A DNA stretch of 64,000 nucleotides from Pseudomonadota bacterium (GTDB taxonomy: Bacteria > Pseudomonadota > Gammaproteobacteria > Competibacterales > Competibacteraceae). The notes beneath the pieces were generated by a model, which saw only the letters and a program-made list of their open reading frames with translations, was not told the DNA's origin and did no database searches. A program made the position numbers and the translations under genes. The DNA lies in contig JAKLIY010000007.1 of assembly GCA_022709365.1 (NCBI GenBank), positions 1 to 64,000 on the forward strand. Direction: 5' to 3'. This document shows, one piece after another, positions 36,599-44,758 of the stretch; the first letter of the stretch is position 1; each line of letters opens with the position of its first letter.

Positions 36599-37699
36599 AT
36601 GGCAACTGCAAATCGCATGATTCAAAAAGGCAGCACTGGACCGGATGTCAAACTGCTACAGGGGCTGTTGAATCAGAAAGTCCCTCTACCCAAACTACCT
36701 CAGGGAAAGAAGTTGGTAGAGGACGGTATTTTCGGGTCAAAAACGGATGCCGCTACCCGCACTTTCCAGCAAATGAAAGTGCTGAAGGTCGATGGCATCG
36801 TTGGGCCGAAAACCTGGGGAGCGCTGGGCGTGACCTATACCGGTCCGGGCGCAACGCCAGCGCCTCCCGCGAGCAAGCCTGTGTTTGAACAAAAGAAACC
36901 CAAGGACGGTTTTGACGGCACGGTCAACCCCCCTTGGCAGATGGTTCCCATGAGCGGGCAGAAAACGGTCATTCTGAAGAATGCCGCTAATCTCACCGTC
37001 GTCAGTCGCAACCTGGGCGTTGCTACGGTGGAGGATGTACCCCAATGTTTCGTGCATGGTGGCCGAGAGCTGATCATCAAGGGCAAGATCAAGGGAACGA
37101 CCTTTATCGATGTCAAGGATGGCGCGACCACGGTGGCCAGTCTCGAAGTCGCAGTCAAGACTAAAAAGACCGTCCGGGCCTCGTTCCACTTGGTTGAAGA
37201 CAGCGCCAGTCATAAAACCACGCGCAGCGTGAGCAGCATTGATGGCTGGGTCAAGACGATGAACGATATTCTCCTGCCGCAGGCGAATGTGGCCGTAACC
37301 AAGCAGCGGGCGATCAGCGTCAAGATTAATAAGGACCTGGGCGCGGTCGTGCGGTTCTCCTCGCACCTGCCCGGCGTACCGGCTAGCGAACACGAATGGG
37401 ATCTAGTTACGGCCAAGGGCGACGCCTCGGCCGATTTCAACGTGTTTTTCGTCTGGGAATACGAACAGGATATCAATCCCAATCATGATGATACCGATGC
37501 GGGCACCTTGGGCAAGAACTGCATCTTCGAAGACCACGCGGGAACCAATGTCGGCGACACGCTGACCCACGAACTCGGCCATACGCTGGGATGCGGCGAT
37601 CTCTACGGCGCGGCTGACAAACCCCTGCTGATGTATGGCATCACTGATCAACGCGGCCAACTGGTACTCAAGACCCACGCCAACATCATGAATCCATGA
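36599..37699 (+). CDS. Peptidoglycan-binding metzincin-like zinc protease
   Basis: The 366-residue product starts at ATG behind GGAGAAAG. Residues 7-80 are a PG_binding_1-type domain (GSTGPDVKLLQGLLNQ ... DGIVGPKTWGAL). A Pro-rich linker and a beta-rich middle domain follow. The C-terminal part has HELGHTLGCGD (H324, E325, H328, D334), the HExxHxxGxxD zinc site of snapalysin-like metzincins with Asp as third ligand. PLLMYG (Met345) is a plausible Met-turn. There is no signal peptide, which is odd for a protein with a peptidoglycan-binding domain; export may use a type VI or other signal-less route, or the enzyme acts after lysis. A HEAT-repeat gene follows after 12 bp. Confidence 0.8.
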   Translation: MATANRMIQKGSTGPDVKLLQGLLNQKVPLPKLPQGKKLVEDGIFGSKTDAATRTFQQMKVLKVDGIVGPKTWGALGVTYTGPGATPAPPASKPVFEQKKPKDGFDGTVNPPWQMVPMSGQKTVILKNAANLTVVSRNLGVATVEDVPQCFVHGGRELIIKGKIKGTTFIDVKDGATTVASLEVAVKTKKTVRASFHLVEDSASHKTTRSVSSIDGWVKTMNDILLPQANVAVTKQRAISVKINKDLGAVVRFSSHLPGVPASEHEWDLVTAKGDASADFNVFFVWEYEQDINPNHDDTDAGTLGKNCIFEDHAGTNVGDTLTHELGHTLGCGDLYGAADKPLLMYGITDQRGQLVLKTHANIMNP

Positions 37700-37711
37700 A
37701 GGTGGATAGCC

Positions 37712-38635
37712 ATGAACGACTGGGCCAGATCCTTCCTGCCCCTGCTGGGTATGACGCTCCTGCTCACCCTTCAACTTTCCAGAGGAATCGCCATGAACGA
37801 TGATATCGCTGCTCAGGTCAACACCGCTTTCGCCGCCGCTCGCCAGGAAAATTACGAGCTGATCTCGCAACTCGCCGAACAGGGCGCCCAGATTATTCCC
37901 TATTTAAAACCCTACCTGCAGGACGACAATGAAATGGTGCGTCAGCAGGCGGCCGCGCTCTTGACGGCATCTAACGATCCCGCCGCTATTCCCTTACTGG
38001 CGCTGGCGTTGCGCGATCCGTTGCAGGATATCCGCGCCCGCGCCGCGCTGGCGCTCTATGAACAGCACGATCCCGTGCAATGGGCGAAGCGTCCTGAAGT
38101 GGGTGAGGCCCTGCGCGCCAGCGTCGATCAAGGTAACGATGCCGCCGCCGCGCTGCTGCTGCTGGGTTACTTTCCGGGTGAACCGACCTTGAAAGCGTTG
38201 AAGGATTTGCGCAAGCGGGCCGGCGATGCGCAAACCGAACTAGCGACTTGGGCGCCGGTCGTGCCGGTCAATCTGGCGATCGCTGTGAGCCTGTCCCGCC
38301 TGGGCGATCAGGCCGGGCGGCTGATGCTGCTGCAAACCAGCGCCGAGGGTTCGTTGGCGGAGCGGGAATTCCTGCTGTCGGTGTTACGGGAGCTGGATTC
38401 GCCGGAAGTGTTGCACGCCCTGGCGGCGGGAACGCTCAGTGATGTGAGCGAAATTGGCGGCGGCGTACCTTCCGGCGTCCAGCCGCAGCGGCGACTGTGC
38501 GATCTGGCGGTAGTCAGCTTCGTCAAGCGACTGAATTTGCCAGTGAACTTTACCGTCAACGACCAGCGCCGGTTCACACCCGCCGAAATCGATGTGGTGC
38601 GGCAGACGATAGCCGGTTCTCTGCCCCGGGGGTGA
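37712..38635 (+). CDS. HEAT-repeat protein
   Basis: The product is up to 307 residues. Helical HEAT-like repeats are visible in YLQDDNEMVRQQAAALLTASNDPAAIPLLALALRD and QDIRARAALALYEQ. Two starts each have a ribosome-binding site. ATG 37712 gives a hydrophobic N-terminus (FLPLLGMTLLLTLQLS) that could act as a signal peptide. ATG 37793, behind AGAGGAA, gives a cytosolic 280-residue form. It follows the metzincin gene closely and could be its immunity or accessory protein, but that is only a guess from position. No enzymatic motif is seen. Confidence 0.7.
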   Translation: MNDWARSFLPLLGMTLLLTLQLSRGIAMNDDIAAQVNTAFAAARQENYELISQLAEQGAQIIPYLKPYLQDDNEMVRQQAAALLTASNDPAAIPLLALALRDPLQDIRARAALALYEQHDPVQWAKRPEVGEALRASVDQGNDAAAALLLLGYFPGEPTLKALKDLRKRAGDAQTELATWAPVVPVNLAIAVSLSRLGDQAGRLMLLQTSAEGSLAEREFLLSVLRELDSPEVLHALAAGTLSDVSEIGGGVPSGVQPQRRLCDLAVVSFVKRLNLPVNFTVNDQRRFTPAEIDVVRQTIAGSLPRG

Positions 38636-38675
38636 ACGTCGATCATCGGTAAAGACGACCGACCGATTGCTCCTG

Positions 38676-39764
38676 TCAGGATGCGGGAACGGGCGGTGCT
38701 TCAACACAACTGACGGCTCGATTCCGCCGAAACATCACCCAATGATCGATGTCCAGGCGGATGCCGATGCGCTGGCCGATGGCGTGGTTATGATGGCTGG
38801 GGGCCAGGCATAACAGCCGCGCCCCGCTGGGCAATTTGAGCGTGTAGAGAAATTCTGCGCCGCGAAACGCCCGTTCTGCGACCTCCACCTGGAGCGGGCT
38901 GGCGTCATCGTGAATCACATCATCCGGGCGCACCAGAATCTCCACATCATCGCCCGCTACACAACCGACGGGCGGCTTTCCGTCAACGTCGCCCAGTTCG
39001 GTGTTGACGCGGCCCTGCTCCCCGACCTGACCCGGCAGCAGAACGCCCTGACCGATGAAATCGGCGACAACGCGATCCGCCGGACGGTGATAAAGGTTGT
39101 AGGCCGTGTCCCATTGCCGCAGCCGGCCTTCTTGCAACACGCCAATTTCGTCCGCAAAGGTGAAAGCCTCGAACTGGTCATGACTGACCAACAGCCCGCC
39201 AGTCCCTTCCCGCAGCAGAATGCAGCGCACCTCTCGCGCTAGATCTTCCCGCAAGGTTACGTCGAGGCTGGAAAATGGCTCGTCCAGCAATAACAATCGC
39301 GGACGCGGAGCCAGCGCCCGGGCCAGCGCGACCCGTTGTTGCTGGCCGCCGGACAGTTGATGCGGATAGCGCTTGGCGAAGTCGGCCAGTTCCACTAATC
39401 GCAACAAATCACTGACCCGCGCTCGTCGTTCCGACCCTTTCCAGCCGCGCAGGCCAAAGGCGATGTTGTCCGCGACGGTCAGGTGCGGAAACAGTGCCAG
39501 GTCCTGAAACATCAGGCCAATGCGCCGTTGCTCCGGCGGCAGCGTCCAACCCGCTCGGCTGAGTTCAACACCCTCCAAGCGGATTAAACCCTGTTGCACC
39601 GGTTCAAATCCGGCAATCGCCCGCAACAGCGTCGTCTTGCCGCAGCCGCTGGGACCCAGCAGGCAGCCGATGCCGGCGCAGTGCATGATCAGTGACACCT
39701 CCCGGATCACCTTGCGGGGCGGGTAGGCGATGTCGAGGTCAGTCAGTTCAAGGAAGGGGGGCAT
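38676..39764 (-). CDS. fbpC: Ferric iron ABC transporter ATPase FbpC
   Basis: The 362-residue ATPase shows Walker A (GPSGCGKTTLLRAIAGFEP), signature LSGGQQQRVALARALA and Walker B LLLLDEPFSSLD, then a C-terminal TOBE-like domain. It energises periplasmic Fe(III) import with the permease and binding protein encoded just upstream. Its start overlaps the end of the permease gene by 17 bp, giving the order fbpA-fbpB-fbpC on the reverse strand. Control should come from the Fur box before fbpA. PotA/ModC-type ATPases are similar; the neighbouring binding protein decides for iron. Confidence 0.9.
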   Translation of the reverse strand: MPPFLELTDLDIAYPPRKVIREVSLIMHCAGIGCLLGPSGCGKTTLLRAIAGFEPVQQGLIRLEGVELSRAGWTLPPEQRRIGLMFQDLALFPHLTVADNIAFGLRGWKGSERRARVSDLLRLVELADFAKRYPHQLSGGQQQRVALARALAPRPRLLLLDEPFSSLDVTLREDLAREVRCILLREGTGGLLVSHDQFEAFTFADEIGVLQEGRLRQWDTAYNLYHRPADRVVADFIGQGVLLPGQVGEQGRVNTELGDVDGKPPVGCVAGDDVEILVRPDDVIHDDASPLQVEVAERAFRGAEFLYTLKLPSGARLLCLAPSHHNHAIGQRIGIRLDIDHWVMFRRNRAVSCVEAPPVPAS

Positions 39765-41466
39765 GGTCGGAGCGGCTGATGGCGCGACTGAGCAAAATCA
39801 CTGGCCCAATGCCGGCCAGCACGATAGCCAAGGCGAAGCTGGCCGAATCGGCCAGCCGTTCGTCCGAGGCTAGTTCAAAGGCGCGCACCGCCAGGGTGTT
39901 GAAATTGAACGGGCGCAAAATCAGGGTCGCCGGCAGTTCCTTCAGCGCATCCACGAACACCAGCAACAGGGCGGTCAACAGGCTGCCGCGCAGGATCGGA
40001 ATGTGAACCCGCCACAAGACGCCGTGCGGTTCAGCGCCTAATGCGCGGGCGGCGTCGTCCATGCTGGGGCGGATGCGGGTCAGTCCGGCCTCGACGCTGT
40101 GCAGCGCCGCCGGCAGGAACCGGGCGCAGTAGGCGAACAGCAGGGTAAACAGCGTTCCGCTGAACAGCAGTCCGGTGGACAGGCCAAGCCATTCCCGCGC
40201 CCAACTATCCACGTTCCGGTCGATGGCGGCGAACGGCAACATGACGCCAATCGCCAGCACCGTGCCGGGGGCGGCGTAACCCAGTCCGGCGCTGCGCACC
40301 GCCAACCGCACCACGGGACGGGGCCGCAGGCGTTGACCGTAGCCGAGCAGCAAGGCTAACAGCAGGATCAACAGGGCCGCGCCACCGGCCAGCCCCAGAC
40401 TGTGGCCGGCCAGTTCCAGAAAGCGATCATCGACGACCTGCGGAGCGGTGCGCCAGGTCCAGACGATCAACTGTCCGGCGGGAATGAGAAACCCCAAGAG
40501 CAGCGGCAGCAGACAGGCTCCGGTCGCCAGCCAGCGCCGCCAGCCCGATAGTCGCAGGCGCGGCGGGCGCTGTGTGCGTTGGCCGGTGTGGTGAAAACGC
40601 GCCTGTCGCCGCGACAGCCGTTCCAGGACCAGCAGCGTCAGGACGAACAGCAGCAGCAACGCCGCCAGTTGCGCGGCGGCAGTGGCGTCATTCATGCCGA
40701 ACCAGACCCGGAAAATGCCGGTGGTGAAGGTGCTAACCCCGAAGTATTGCACTGTCCCGTAATCCGCCAGTGCCTCCATTTGCACCAGCGACATCCCGGC
40801 GATCAATGACGGGCGCGCCAGCGGCAAGGTGATGGTCAGGAAGCGCCGCCAGGATCCCGCGCCCAGACTGCGGCTGACTTCCAGCACCGCCGCTGACTGT
40901 TCCAGAAACGCCGCCTGTGCCAGCAGATAAAGGTAGGGATACAGCACCAGCGCCAGCATGAGGATTGCGCCGGGCAGGGAGCGGATTTCGGGGAATGCGT
41001 AATCTTGCCGGGTCCAACCGAACGTGAGACGCAGGAAGGTTTGCACCGGACCAGCGAAATCCAGCAGGCCGGTATAGGTGTAAGCGATGATGTAGGCGGG
41101 AATGGCCATGGGCAGTAACAGCGCCCACTCGAACCCCCGTCGGCCGGGGAACTCGCAGGTTGCGGTCAACCAGGCAGTGGGGACGCCAATGAGTAGGGTG
41201 CCGACGCCAACCCCGATCATCAGCGTGACCGAGTTCAGCACATAATCAGCGAGTACGGTATCGGCCAGATGCCGCCAGACCTCGCCCGGCGGTTGCAGGG
41301 CGGTGAGGAATACGGTCAACACGGGCAGGGCCAGCAGCATCGCCAGACCGACGACTAATACGGTCCAGCGGTCGATGCCTGCCGCCAGTGACCAAAATCC
41401 CCTCCCCCCTTGCGGGGGAGGGTTAGTGTATGGGGGCATCTGAAAACGGGATCGATCTATTTCCAC
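39748..41466 (-). CDS. fbpB: Ferric iron ABC transporter permease FbpB
   Basis: The product of about 572 residues is a fused double permease. Two sets of about six transmembrane segments each contain an inner-membrane EAA loop: AAVLEVSRSLGAGSWRRFLTITLPLARPSLI in the first half and DDAARALGAEPHGVLWRVHIPILRGSL in the second. This is the usual FbpB/SfuB arrangement. The N-terminus is unusual: translation from GTG 41466 or ATG 41439 runs through a dispersed GC-rich repeat and gives MPPYTNPPPQGGRG before the first membrane segment. The start is therefore uncertain. It overlaps both fbpA and fbpC. Confidence 0.88.
   Translation of the reverse strand: MEIDRSRFQMPPYTNPPPQGGRGFWSLAAGIDRWTVLVVGLAMLLALPVLTVFLTALQPPGEVWRHLADTVLADYVLNSVTLMIGVGVGTLLIGVPTAWLTATCEFPGRRGFEWALLLPMAIPAYIIAYTYTGLLDFAGPVQTFLRLTFGWTRQDYAFPEIRSLPGAILMLALVLYPYLYLLAQAAFLEQSAAVLEVSRSLGAGSWRRFLTITLPLARPSLIAGMSLVQMEALADYGTVQYFGVSTFTTGIFRVWFGMNDATAAAQLAALLLLFVLTLLVLERLSRRQARFHHTGQRTQRPPRLRLSGWRRWLATGACLLPLLLGFLIPAGQLIVWTWRTAPQVVDDRFLELAGHSLGLAGGAALLILLLALLLGYGQRLRPRPVVRLAVRSAGLGYAAPGTVLAIGVMLPFAAIDRNVDSWAREWLGLSTGLLFSGTLFTLLFAYCARFLPAALHSVEAGLTRIRPSMDDAARALGAEPHGVLWRVHIPILRGSLLTALLLVFVDALKELPATLILRPFNFNTLAVRAFELASDERLADSASFALAIVLAGIGPVILLSRAISRSDHAPLP
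41399..41436. repeat. Dispersed GC-rich palindrome at the fbpB 5' end
   Basis: CCCTCCCCCCTTGCGGGGGAGGG forms a hairpin and lies within the first codons of fbpB. The same family of elements occurs inside the MmeI-like gene and at the 5' end of the phosphomannomutase gene. Confidence 0.55.
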
Positions 41467-42491
41467 CCCGCCCGATCCATGAGCTTGACGGCAGCGGCGT
41501 TCAATTCACCCAGTTTCGCGACGTTCAGTGTGTCGGCCTTGAACTCGCCCCAGGATTTGAGCGTGGCGCTGGGCGGAATCGCGGGATTGACCGGATATTC
41601 ACTATTGACCTCAGCGTACCAGCGCTGGGCTTGGTCGCTGGCCAGAAATTCCAGCAATTTAATGGCGTTATCGCGCTGGCGGGCATGGGCAGTTACTCCC
41701 GCCCCGCTGACGTTGACGTGAACGCCGGTAGTCTGGACATCGGGCCAGAAGACGGCGACTTGGGCAGCGGCCTGTTTTTCCGCGTCGTCGCTGGAACTGA
41801 TCATGCCGCCCAGATAGTAGGTATTGGCCAGAGTGACATCGCATTCGCCGGCGGCGACCGCCTTGATTTGGTCACGATCCCCGCCTTTAGGTGGCCGGGC
41901 GAGATTGGCGACCAGACCCCTGGCCCAGGCTTCAGTTTTTGCCTCGCCGTGATGGGCGATCATGCCCGCGACCAGCGACTGGTTATAAACGCTGTCGGAG
42001 GAGCGCAGGCACAGCTTGCCTTTCCACTGCGGATCGGCCAGCGCTTCGTAAGTCGATAGTTGCTTCGGCTTGACCCGATCCCTGGCGTAAATGATGGGCC
42101 GGGCGCGCACTGATAGCCCATACCAGTAGCCGTCAGGATCGCGATAGATCGCAGGAATGTTCTGGTTCAGCGACGCGGATTGGACCGCCTGCAAGACGCC
42201 GGCTTGTTGCGCAGCGGCCAGCCGACCAGCATCGGAGGTGAGCAGTACATCAGCGGGCGAGTTGACGCCCTCGCTTTGCAGGCGCTGTAACAGGGCCTCT
42301 TCCTTGCCGGTGACCAGATTGACCTTGATGCCGGTTTGTTTGCTGAAATCATCCAGCAACGGCTTGATCAGGTCTTCCTTGCGGGCGGAGTAGACATTGA
42401 CTTCACCGCTGGCCAGCGCCGGCGGCGTCAGCAGGCTGGTCAGCAGGCCGAAGATTGACAACAGAATGCGCGGGTTCGACGCTTGGAACAT
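41457..42491 (-). CDS. fbpA: Ferric iron-binding periplasmic protein FbpA
   Basis: The 344-residue product has a signal peptide (ILLSIFGLLTSLLTPPALA) cleaved before SGEVNVYSARKEDLI, the standard FbpA/FutA start. Conserved parts include FSKQTGIKVNLVTGKEEALLQRL, a tyrosine-rich iron-ligand region (ANTYYLGGM) and GVHVNVSGAGVTAHARQRDNAIKLLEFL. It captures Fe(III) in the periplasm for FbpBC. The start at ATG 42491 follows CCCCGGAG. A perfect Fur palindrome overlapping a promoter lies about 55 bp upstream. Confidence 0.93.
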   Translation of the reverse strand: MFQASNPRILLSIFGLLTSLLTPPALASGEVNVYSARKEDLIKPLLDDFSKQTGIKVNLVTGKEEALLQRLQSEGVNSPADVLLTSDAGRLAAAQQAGVLQAVQSASLNQNIPAIYRDPDGYWYGLSVRARPIIYARDRVKPKQLSTYEALADPQWKGKLCLRSSDSVYNQSLVAGMIAHHGEAKTEAWARGLVANLARPPKGGDRDQIKAVAAGECDVTLANTYYLGGMISSSDDAEKQAAAQVAVFWPDVQTTGVHVNVSGAGVTAHARQRDNAIKLLEFLASDQAQRWYAEVNSEYPVNPAIPPSATLKSWGEFKADTLNVAKLGELNAAAVKLMDRAGWK

Positions 42492-42546
42492 GAAGGACTC
42501 CGGGGATGTTGGATGTGGACATTCAACCGGATAGCAGTAATCGGCG

Positions 42547-42570
42547 AATGATTATCAAATGATAATCATT
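42547..42570 (-). promoter_or_regulatory. Fur box upstream of fbpA
   Basis: Two perfectly complementary 10-bp arms, AATGATTATC and GATAATCATT, are separated by AAAT. With the following CTTATT they give several overlapping GATAAT-like hexamers, the arrangement bound by Fur. It covers the -10 region of the fbpA promoter. Confidence 0.85.
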
Positions 42571-42587
42571 CTTATTTATCATGTAAA
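42559..42587 (-). promoter_or_regulatory. Sigma-70 promoter of fbpABC
   Basis: On the reverse strand TTTACA (42582-42587) and TATCAT (42559-42564) are 17 bp apart. The -10 box lies within the Fur palindrome, so iron-bound Fur would exclude RNA polymerase. Confidence 0.65.
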
Positions 42588-42660
42588 ACTTTGTACATAA
42601 AATATTTAATTGAGTAAAGCGTCTGTAGTTTATGATAGACGAGGCAGATTCATTAGATCG

Positions 42661-42680
42661 CCCAGGGCAACGCCCTGGGA
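42661..42680. repeat. Copy of the CCCAGGGCAACGCCCTGGG palindrome
   Basis: Identical to the first hairpin of the cluster at 23751. It lies 20 bp behind the stop of the alcohol dehydrogenase gene and may help end its transcript. Confidence 0.6.
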
Positions 42681-42699
42681 GGGTTATGGAGGGTTGCGA

Positions 42700-43749
42700 T
42701 TATTTCAGCGATGCCATGTCGATCACAAACCGATACTTGACGTCGCTGCGCAGCATCCGCTCGTAGGCTTCGTTGATCTGCTGCATGGAAATCATCTCGA
42801 TGTCCGAAACGATGTGGTGTTCGGCGCAGAAGTCGAGCATCTCCTGGGTTTCCTTGATGCCGCCGATCAGCGATCCCGCCAGCCGACGACGACGGAATAC
42901 CAGATTGAACACGTTCGGTGAGGGATGCGGGTCTTCCGGCGCGCCGACCAGACACATCGTCGCGTCGCGCTTGAGCAATTCCAGATAAGCGTCCAGATTG
43001 TGCGGCGCGGCGACCGTGTTGAGAATGAAATCGAAGCTGTTGAGATGGCACTGCATCTCGTCAGAGTTTTTCGAGATCACTACCTCATCCGCACCCAGCC
43101 GTTTGGCGTCCGCCGCTTTCCCCGGCGAGGTGGTAAACAACACCGTATACGCGCCGAGAGCATGGGCGAATTTCAGCCCCATGTGACCCAAGCCGCCCAG
43201 ACCGACGATGCCGACTTTCTGACCCTTGCCCACTTTCCATTGCCGCAATGGCGAGTAGGTGGTGATGCCCGCGCACAGCAACGGCGCGACCGCCGGCAGA
43301 TGCAGCTTGTCCGACACGCGCAGCACAAAGCGCTCATCGACGACGATCCGCTGGGAATAGCCGCCGTAAGTCATTTTGCCCGTATGCGGATCAGGGCTGT
43401 TGTAGGTGAAGATCGCGCCGGTTGTGCAATACTGTTCCAGGCCTTCGTGACAGTCGGGACAGGTTCCGCAGGAATCGACCATGCAGCCGACGCCGGCTAG
43501 ATCACCGACGTTGAAAGCCGTGACTTCATTGCCGACTTTCGTCACCCGTCCCACGATTTCATGACCCGGCACCACCGGGTAGGTGGTGCCCTTCCACTCG
43601 TTGCGGGCGGTGTGAATGTCCGAATGGCAGACGCCGCAGTAGAGAATTTCAATCTGAACATCGTGCGGCCCCGGTTCACGCCGCTCAAAGCGGAAAGCAT
43701 CCAGGGGCGTCGTCGCGCTTTGTGCAGCATATCCCAGTGTTTTGGTCAT
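42700..43749 (-). CDS. Zinc-dependent NAD(P) alcohol dehydrogenase (cinnamyl-alcohol type)
   Basis: The 349-residue medium-chain dehydrogenase has the catalytic zinc ligands in GVCHSDIH and PGHEIVG, the structural zinc site CGTCPDCHEGLEQYC, and the Rossmann motif VGIVGLGGLGHMGLKFA. This pattern matches the YahK/AdhA aldehyde-reductase group that prefers NADPH. The ATG at 43749 follows AGGAG. Its substrate is probably an aldehyde or alcohol; no pathway neighbour narrows it. Confidence 0.92.
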   Translation of the reverse strand: MTKTLGYAAQSATTPLDAFRFERREPGPHDVQIEILYCGVCHSDIHTARNEWKGTTYPVVPGHEIVGRVTKVGNEVTAFNVGDLAGVGCMVDSCGTCPDCHEGLEQYCTTGAIFTYNSPDPHTGKMTYGGYSQRIVVDERFVLRVSDKLHLPAVAPLLCAGITTYSPLRQWKVGKGQKVGIVGLGGLGHMGLKFAHALGAYTVLFTTSPGKAADAKRLGADEVVISKNSDEMQCHLNSFDFILNTVAAPHNLDAYLELLKRDATMCLVGAPEDPHPSPNVFNLVFRRRRLAGSLIGGIKETQEMLDFCAEHHIVSDIEMISMQQINEAYERMLRSDVKYRFVIDMASLK

Positions 43750-43823
43750 AATTTATGAGTCTCCTCGAACGAATGATTGAACAAGCGGTATCTTAAGCAT
43801 AGTTATTCACTGGTGTCTTTCTC

Positions 43824-44747
43824 ATGACCTCTGAAACCCTCCTGCATGTTAAAGCCAACCCCGTTCGGCTGGCGCCCAATGCGTCCAGCGAAGAGGCGTT
43901 CATCGCCATCATCGGCGGTTGTTTGCGCCATGCCGAAGCCAATCAGCCTGCCGTTCAGCAAGGTCAAATCGAGGGCGTCCATCAGATGCGCGTGGCGTTT
44001 CGACGACTGCGCTCCGGTCTCAAGATTTTCCGTCCACTGATCCCCCGTGAGACCAGCGCCACTCTGGTTGCAGACCTCCGCTGGCTCAATGGGTTCCTAG
44101 GGCCGGCCCGTGACTGGGATGTGTTCCTGGAAGAGGGAATGGCGCCGGTATTCGCTCATTTTCCGCGCAAACGCAGCTTGTCATTGTTTCGGGGCGCGGC
44201 GGAAATTCTTCGCCAGCGTCATCATCAGACGCTGCGGGACGCACTGGAGCAACCCCATTATTCTTTGATGATGCAACGCTTTGCCGACTGGCTGGAGCGC
44301 CGCGCCTGGCGGGAGGATCTGAGCGATGAGCAGCGTCAGCCGTTGGCGGAACCGGTGCTGGAATTCGCAACGCCCCTGCTCGAATGCGACCACCGGCGAG
44401 CCATGAAGCGGGGCGAGGCGTTCGCCGGGTTATCCGCCGAGGAACGTCATGCCCTGCGGATTCGGATCAAGGAACTGCGCTATGCATTGGATTTTTTCGC
44501 CAGTTTATATCCGGTGCCGGCGGTCAGGATGGTGCTGAGCGCGTTGTCCGATGTGCAGGACTGCCTGGGCGTGATGAATGACATCACGGTCGCCCGGCGG
44601 TTGCTGGACGAGGCGGGTCTTAAACCGCTTTCCATCGCCCGGCAGGTCATCGAAGGCTGGTATGGGTGTCGGCTGGATATCCATGAACGCCAGTTCGCCG
44701 AGGTTTGGCGGCGATACCAGGAATGTGAACGGCCCTGGAAAGATTGA
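43824..44747 (+). CDS. CHAD-domain protein
   Basis: The 307-residue helical protein carries a CHAD domain with its typical basic pairs: GVHQMRVAFRRLRSGLKIFRPLI, FLGPARDWDVFLEEGM and LRIRIKELRYALDFFASLY ... LQDCLGVMNDITVARRLL-type sequence. CHAD domains bind inorganic polyphosphate and localise to polyphosphate granules. There is no fused CYTH (triphosphatase) domain. The SWIM operon starts 11 bp after it. Confidence 0.9.
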   Translation: MTSETLLHVKANPVRLAPNASSEEAFIAIIGGCLRHAEANQPAVQQGQIEGVHQMRVAFRRLRSGLKIFRPLIPRETSATLVADLRWLNGFLGPARDWDVFLEEGMAPVFAHFPRKRSLSLFRGAAEILRQRHHQTLRDALEQPHYSLMMQRFADWLERRAWREDLSDEQRQPLAEPVLEFATPLLECDHRRAMKRGEAFAGLSAEERHALRIRIKELRYALDFFASLYPVPAVRMVLSALSDVQDCLGVMNDITVARRLLDEAGLKPLSIARQVIEGWYGCRLDIHERQFAEVWRRYQECERPWKD

Positions 44748-44758
44748 AGGTCAGCGAC

